Assembly: GCA_025359785.1 (NCBI GenBank) | Contig: JANYET010000013.1 | Location: 62,001-126,000 of the forward strand | Direction of reading: 5' to 3' | Origin: Alphaproteobacteria bacterium | GTDB taxonomy: Bacteria > Pseudomonadota > Alphaproteobacteria > Caulobacterales > Caulobacteraceae | Length of the DNA: 64,000 nucleotides | Part shown: one piece after another, positions 60,918-64,000 of the stretch | Numbering within the stretch: the stretch's first letter is position 1 | How the letters are laid out: each line of letters starts with the position of its first letter | Notes under the pieces: generated by a model | What the model was told of the DNA's origin: nothing | Databases searched by the model: none | What the model saw: the letters and a program-made list of their open reading frames with translations, nothing else | Program-made: the position numbers and the translations under genes

Positions 60918-61743
60918 GGGCCGGAGCCTTCGCGTGACCGTGACCCAGCAACCGCTCGGCGCCGCTGAAGATCGTGTGGCCATCGGACCGGGCCAGGGCG
61001 ACGAGGGTGATCCCAGCCTCCTCCGCATTGCGGATCGCCAGGTCGGTCGGCGCCGAGACCGCCACGATCATCGGGCAGCCGATCCGCGCTGTCTTCTCCA
61101 CCATCTCGAAGGAACATCGGCTGGTCACGATCACAAAGCCGGTCGCGGGATCGATACCCTTGCGCAGCAATCCGCCCGCCAGCTTATCCAGCGCGTTGTG
61201 CCGCCCGACGTCTTCCCGCAACAGGCCAAGAGTGCCGTCGCTGTCGGCGAACCCCGCCGCGTGGGTCGCCCGCGTCAGCCGGCCCAGCGCCTGCTGGTCT
61301 TCGAGCAGACCGAGGGCGCGATGCACCGCTCGCGGATCGAACCTCTGACCGGCCGCGACCACGGGCATCGGACGGACCGCATCGGCCAGCCTTTGCACGC
61401 CGCAAAGGCCGCAACTCGACCGCCCCTCCAGAGTTCGCGGACGCGCGCGGCGCATGACCCGGCCTGGCGCAAGCCGGACATCGACCAGATAGCCCTGCGG
61501 CTTCGCCTCGATCGACACGTCCAGGATATCGGGAAAACCGGCCACGCCCTCGGTCACCGTGAAGCCTGTGGCCAGGTCTTCCAGGTCCGCTGGGCTCGCC
61601 ATCAACACGGTATGCGGGCGGCCATCGAAGGAAAGCCCGATCGCCGCCTCGGTCGGCGTCGCGCGCTCGGTCGGCGCATAACCGGCGCCTGGCCGCCACG
61701 CCGCGCCGGGCCGCCGCCGCGCCATGTCCCCATGATCGTTCAT
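60910..61743 (-). CDS. fdhD: FdhD sulfurtransferase for formate dehydrogenase maturation
   Basis: A 277-residue FdhD protein, which passes sulfur to the molybdenum cofactor of formate dehydrogenases. The cysteine loop SSCGLCG, LREDVGRHNALDKL and TSRCSFEMVEKTARIGCP are signatures of the family. It is the first gene of the C1 operon and overlaps the molybdoenzyme start by eight bases, which supports a formate dehydrogenase role for that enzyme. Confidence 0.95.
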   Translation of the reverse strand: MNDHGDMARRRPGAAWRPGAGYAPTERATPTEAAIGLSFDGRPHTVLMASPADLEDLATGFTVTEGVAGFPDILDVSIEAKPQGYLVDVRLAPGRVMRRARPRTLEGRSSCGLCGVQRLADAVRPMPVVAAGQRFDPRAVHRALGLLEDQQALGRLTRATHAAGFADSDGTLGLLREDVGRHNALDKLAGGLLRKGIDPATGFVIVTSRCSFEMVEKTARIGCPMIVAVSAPTDLAIRNAEEAGITLVALARSDGHTIFSGAERLLGHGHAKAPAHV

Positions 61744-61820
61744 CGCCTGGGCTCCACGTCTGATCGTGCCGCAACGGGCGGCGGCGCGCAGAACGACACC
61801 TTAGCGAAATTCGGCGTTCG

Positions 61821-62711
61821 TCATGCGAAGACGATTGTCTTTCCGCCCTCGATCAGCACCCGGCGGTCCACGTGCCAGCCGACCGCACGGGCCAGCACTT
61901 GGCACTCGATATCCCTGCCGAGCTCGACCAACTGGTCCGGCCCCTGGCTGTGGTCCACCCGCTGGACGCCCTGTTCGATGATCGGGCCCTCGTCGAGGTC
62001 GGTGGTCACGTAGTGGGCCGTGGCGCCGATGATCTTCACGCCGCGATCGTAGGCCTGATGATAGGGCCTTGCCCCCTTGAACCCGGGCAGGAACGAGTGG
62101 TGGATATTGATGCAGCGACCCGCCAGTTGCGCGCACATCCCGGCCGACAGAATCTGCATGTACCGGGCCAGCACCACGAGGTCCGCGCCCTGCCGATCCA
62201 CCAGCGCCATGAAGGCGGCTTCCTGCTCGGCCTTCGTCGACGGCGTCACCGGCAGGTAGTGGAAGGGCACGCCGCTCCACTCCACGAAGGACCGCAGGTC
62301 TTCGTGGTTCGACACCACGCCGACGACATCCGCCGGCAAAAGGCCCGCCCTCCACCGATGCAGCAGGTCGAAGAGGCAGTGTCCAAACTTGGAAACCGCG
62401 ATCAGCACCTTCGGCTTGGTCGCCGCCTCGTGCAGGGTCCAGCTCATCGCGAACCGCCGCGCGATCGGCTCGAAGCCCGCCCGCAGGCCGTGCGCGGTGG
62501 GCATGGCGCCGTCGGGGCGAAACACCGTGCGCATGTAGAACTGGCCGGCGATCGCATCGTTGAAGTGGCTGGACTCGGTGATCGAGCCATTGTTGTCCGC
62601 CAGAAACCCCGAGACCGCCGCAACCACGCCCTTCTGGTCGGGGCAATTCAGGATCAGGATGTGGCGCTCATCCAGCGCCTTGGTCTTGGTCGTCAAGCGA
62701 TCGTCCTCCAT
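61821..62711 (-). CDS. purU: Formyltetrahydrofolate deformylase
   Basis: A 296-residue PurU: an N-terminal ACT domain (HILILNCPDQKGVVAAVSGF, about 18-90) and a C-terminal formyltransferase domain with CINIHHSFLPGFKGARPYHQ and GATAHYVTTDLDEGPIIEQ, including the catalytic Asp. It releases formate from 10-formyl-tetrahydrofolate. ATG at 62711 preferred; a TTG at 62744 is possible. It stands upstream of fdhD on the same strand, 77 bases away, so formate made from folate could feed the same oxidation. Confidence 0.93.
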   Translation of the reverse strand: MEDDRLTTKTKALDERHILILNCPDQKGVVAAVSGFLADNNGSITESSHFNDAIAGQFYMRTVFRPDGAMPTAHGLRAGFEPIARRFAMSWTLHEAATKPKVLIAVSKFGHCLFDLLHRWRAGLLPADVVGVVSNHEDLRSFVEWSGVPFHYLPVTPSTKAEQEAAFMALVDRQGADLVVLARYMQILSAGMCAQLAGRCINIHHSFLPGFKGARPYHQAYDRGVKIIGATAHYVTTDLDEGPIIEQGVQRVDHSQGPDQLVELGRDIECQVLARAVGWHVDRRVLIEGGKTIVFA

Positions 62712-62949
62712 GCCCTCGGCCCGGAACCGGGGCGACGACAGCAATCTGGGCTGGCGGACCCGATAGCCAATCGAATTTTGCCATCCGCCGATCTAATTTT
62801 TGCGGCTGACCGGCTCCGGACAAGTGGCGCGCCGGCGGATCGCCGTCCCCACGGCCTGCATTCACGAGTTCCGCTGGGCCTCGGCCCACAGCGCCTCGGT
62901 CTGCGTCTGGATCGCGGCGCTCCATCTCACCCGCCATGGTTGGCGAACC

Positions 62950-64000
62950 TCAGGCCACGGAGGCCGCCTTCGCCCCACCCAGCAACTTATAGATCGCGGG
63001 CATCGCCAGCAGCACCAGGGGCCCCTGGGCGATCAGGCCGGAGATGATGGCGATGGCCAGCGGGCGCTCCATCGACGCGCCGCCACCCAGCGCGAGCGCC
63101 AGCGGCGCCAGCGCCAGGATCGCGGCCAGCGTGGTCATGGCGATCGGGCGCAGGCGGTTCAGGCCGGCCTCTACCAGAGCGCGGTCCGGCACGACCCCTT
63201 CCGCCAACAGCGCCTCGTATTCGGTGAAGTAGAAAATCGCCACCTCGGTCGCGATGCCGAGGATCATGGTCGCGCCCATCAGCGCCATGATGTTCAGTTC
63301 GACCCCCGTCACCCACAGGCCGATGGCGACCGCCGAGGCCGCCGTCAGCGGCATCAGCAGGATGGTGAAGGCGGTGCGGAAGCTTTCGTAGATCACCAGC
63401 AGCAGGACGAAGACCGCCGCGACGGCCGCGGCGAAGACCAGCGCCATGCCCCGGAACGCCGACTGCTGCTCGGCGAACAGGCCGCCCATCTCGAACCGCA
63501 CCCCGGCCGGCAACAGGCCCGGCTTGTTCACCGCCCGCTGGACGTCCTTGGCGGCCGAGCCGGTATCGCGGCCGGTGACGCGCGCGGTAACGGCGTCCAT
63601 GCGCTGCATGTTCTCGCGTCCGATTTCCGCCTGTCCGGTGACGAGCCGCAGGCTGGCGACCCGTGACACCGGGAACAGGTGGCCGTCCCCCGGGGACTTC
63701 AACATCAGGCCGGAGATCTGCCCGATCCGCGCGCGCGCCGCCGGCGGGGTCCAGACCCGAACATCGGCCAGGGTGGCGCCGGACTGAATCTGGGTGGCGA
63801 CCGTGCCGCCGAGCAGGCCGGCCAGCTGTTTGCTGACCTCGCCGGCGTCGATGCCCTCCAGCTCGGCGCGGACCGGATCGACGTCGATCTGCAACCCGTC
63901 ACCGGCGATCACCACGCCCGACTTCACCTCGGTGACGCCGCGCACCTTACCGATAGCATCCGCCACCACCGGGCCGGTCTTCTGCAGTAGGGCCGCATCG
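62950..64000 (-). CDS. RND-family efflux transporter, C-terminal part (5' end outside window)
   Basis: The frame is open to the right edge, so the gene begins outside. About 350 residues of the inner-membrane pump are visible: part of the periplasmic porter domain (DAALLQKTGPVVADAIGKV onward), then membrane helices (VFVLLLVIYESFRTAFTILL, GATMILGIATEVAIFYFTEY, RLRPIAMTTLAAILALAPLA). Helix order fits the second half of a CzcA/AcrB-type protein. A charged TEYEALLAEG replaces the usual sequence between helices. Whether it exports metals or organic compounds cannot be told. It ends 238 bases from purU. Confidence 0.85.
   Translation of the reverse strand, partial: DAALLQKTGPVVADAIGKVRGVTEVKSGVVIAGDGLQIDVDPVRAELEGIDAGEVSKQLAGLLGGTVATQIQSGATLADVRVWTPPAARARIGQISGLMLKSPGDGHLFPVSRVASLRLVTGQAEIGRENMQRMDAVTARVTGRDTGSAAKDVQRAVNKPGLLPAGVRFEMGGLFAEQQSAFRGMALVFAAAVAAVFVLLLVIYESFRTAFTILLMPLTAASAVAIGLWVTGVELNIMALMGATMILGIATEVAIFYFTEYEALLAEGVVPDRALVEAGLNRLRPIAMTTLAAILALAPLALALGGGASMERPLAIAIISGLIAQGPLVLLAMPAIYKLLGGAKAASVA

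Overview
The window is about 64 kb of very GC-rich, densely coded DNA. It looks like an alphaproteobacterium, most likely Caulobacterales (Phenylobacterium- or Caulobacter-like), with Sphingomonadales the main alternative. The reasons are two TonB-dependent receptors, GC-rich codon use, many ATGA-type gene overlaps, several GTG/TTG starts, and one promoter that fits the Caulobacter housekeeping pattern (TTGACGG, 13-base spacer, TCTAAACC). I see no rRNA, tRNA, IS element, phage gene or CRISPR array. The order assignment is inference.

The region is a large catabolic district built of small modules. (A) 1-2740: end of a TonB receptor, a small XRE-type protein and an NCS1 permease. (B) 2939-5259: acyl-CoA dehydrogenase plus class III CoA-transferase. 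(C) 9693-5256, minus: a tandem alpha/beta-hydrolase-fold protein, a LeuC/LeuD-like hydro-lyase pair and a KKCGH lyase, packed like one pathway. (D) 9778-22425: a TonB receptor, an IclR regulator and a seven-gene minus-strand operon (tannase-family esterase, amidohydrolase, CoA ligase, crotonase, MFS transporter, alcohol dehydrogenase, aldehyde dehydrogenase). (E) 22752-28373: hydantoinase A, hydantoinase B and a carbamoylsarcosine-amidase-like enzyme, then a glutathione transferase. (F) 28378-34609: a second tannase, an EthD / MmgE-PrpD / hydrolase operon and an amidase. (G) 34817-37395: two DUF1838-like proteins and a hydrolase. (H) 37400-39321, minus: methyltransferase, GlcG-like protein and a small unknown. 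(I) 39508-44956: FAD oxidase, GMC oxidoreductase, a second tandem hydrolase-fold protein and an exported cupin, behind a perfect 19-bp inverted repeat. (J) 44982-48194: GPH-type transporter, IclR and LysR regulators. (K) 48353-52961: a single-domain relative of the tandem hydrolases, a third tannase and an exported tandem hydrolase. (L) 53036-56503: IclR, FAD monooxygenase, aldehyde dehydrogenase. (M) 56648-62711, minus: a formaldehyde/formate set (S-formylglutathione hydrolase, glutathione-dependent formaldehyde dehydrogenase, FdhF/YdeP-type molybdoenzyme, FdhD, PurU). (N) 62950-64000: 3' part of an RND efflux pump.

Taken together, the genes suggest uptake of esters or amides of plant or xenobiotic origin through TonB receptors, periplasmic hydrolysis by three tannase-family enzymes, CoA-dependent chain processing, and disposal of one-carbon by-products. 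The most unusual material is a set of three alpha/beta-hydrolase-fold proteins carrying histidine where the catalytic nucleophile normally sits (two of them internally duplicated), the hydro-lyase/lyase operon linked to one of them, an amidohydrolase lacking its HxH metal motif, and several strong palindromes in regulatory regions. Substrates are not determinable from sequence alone.
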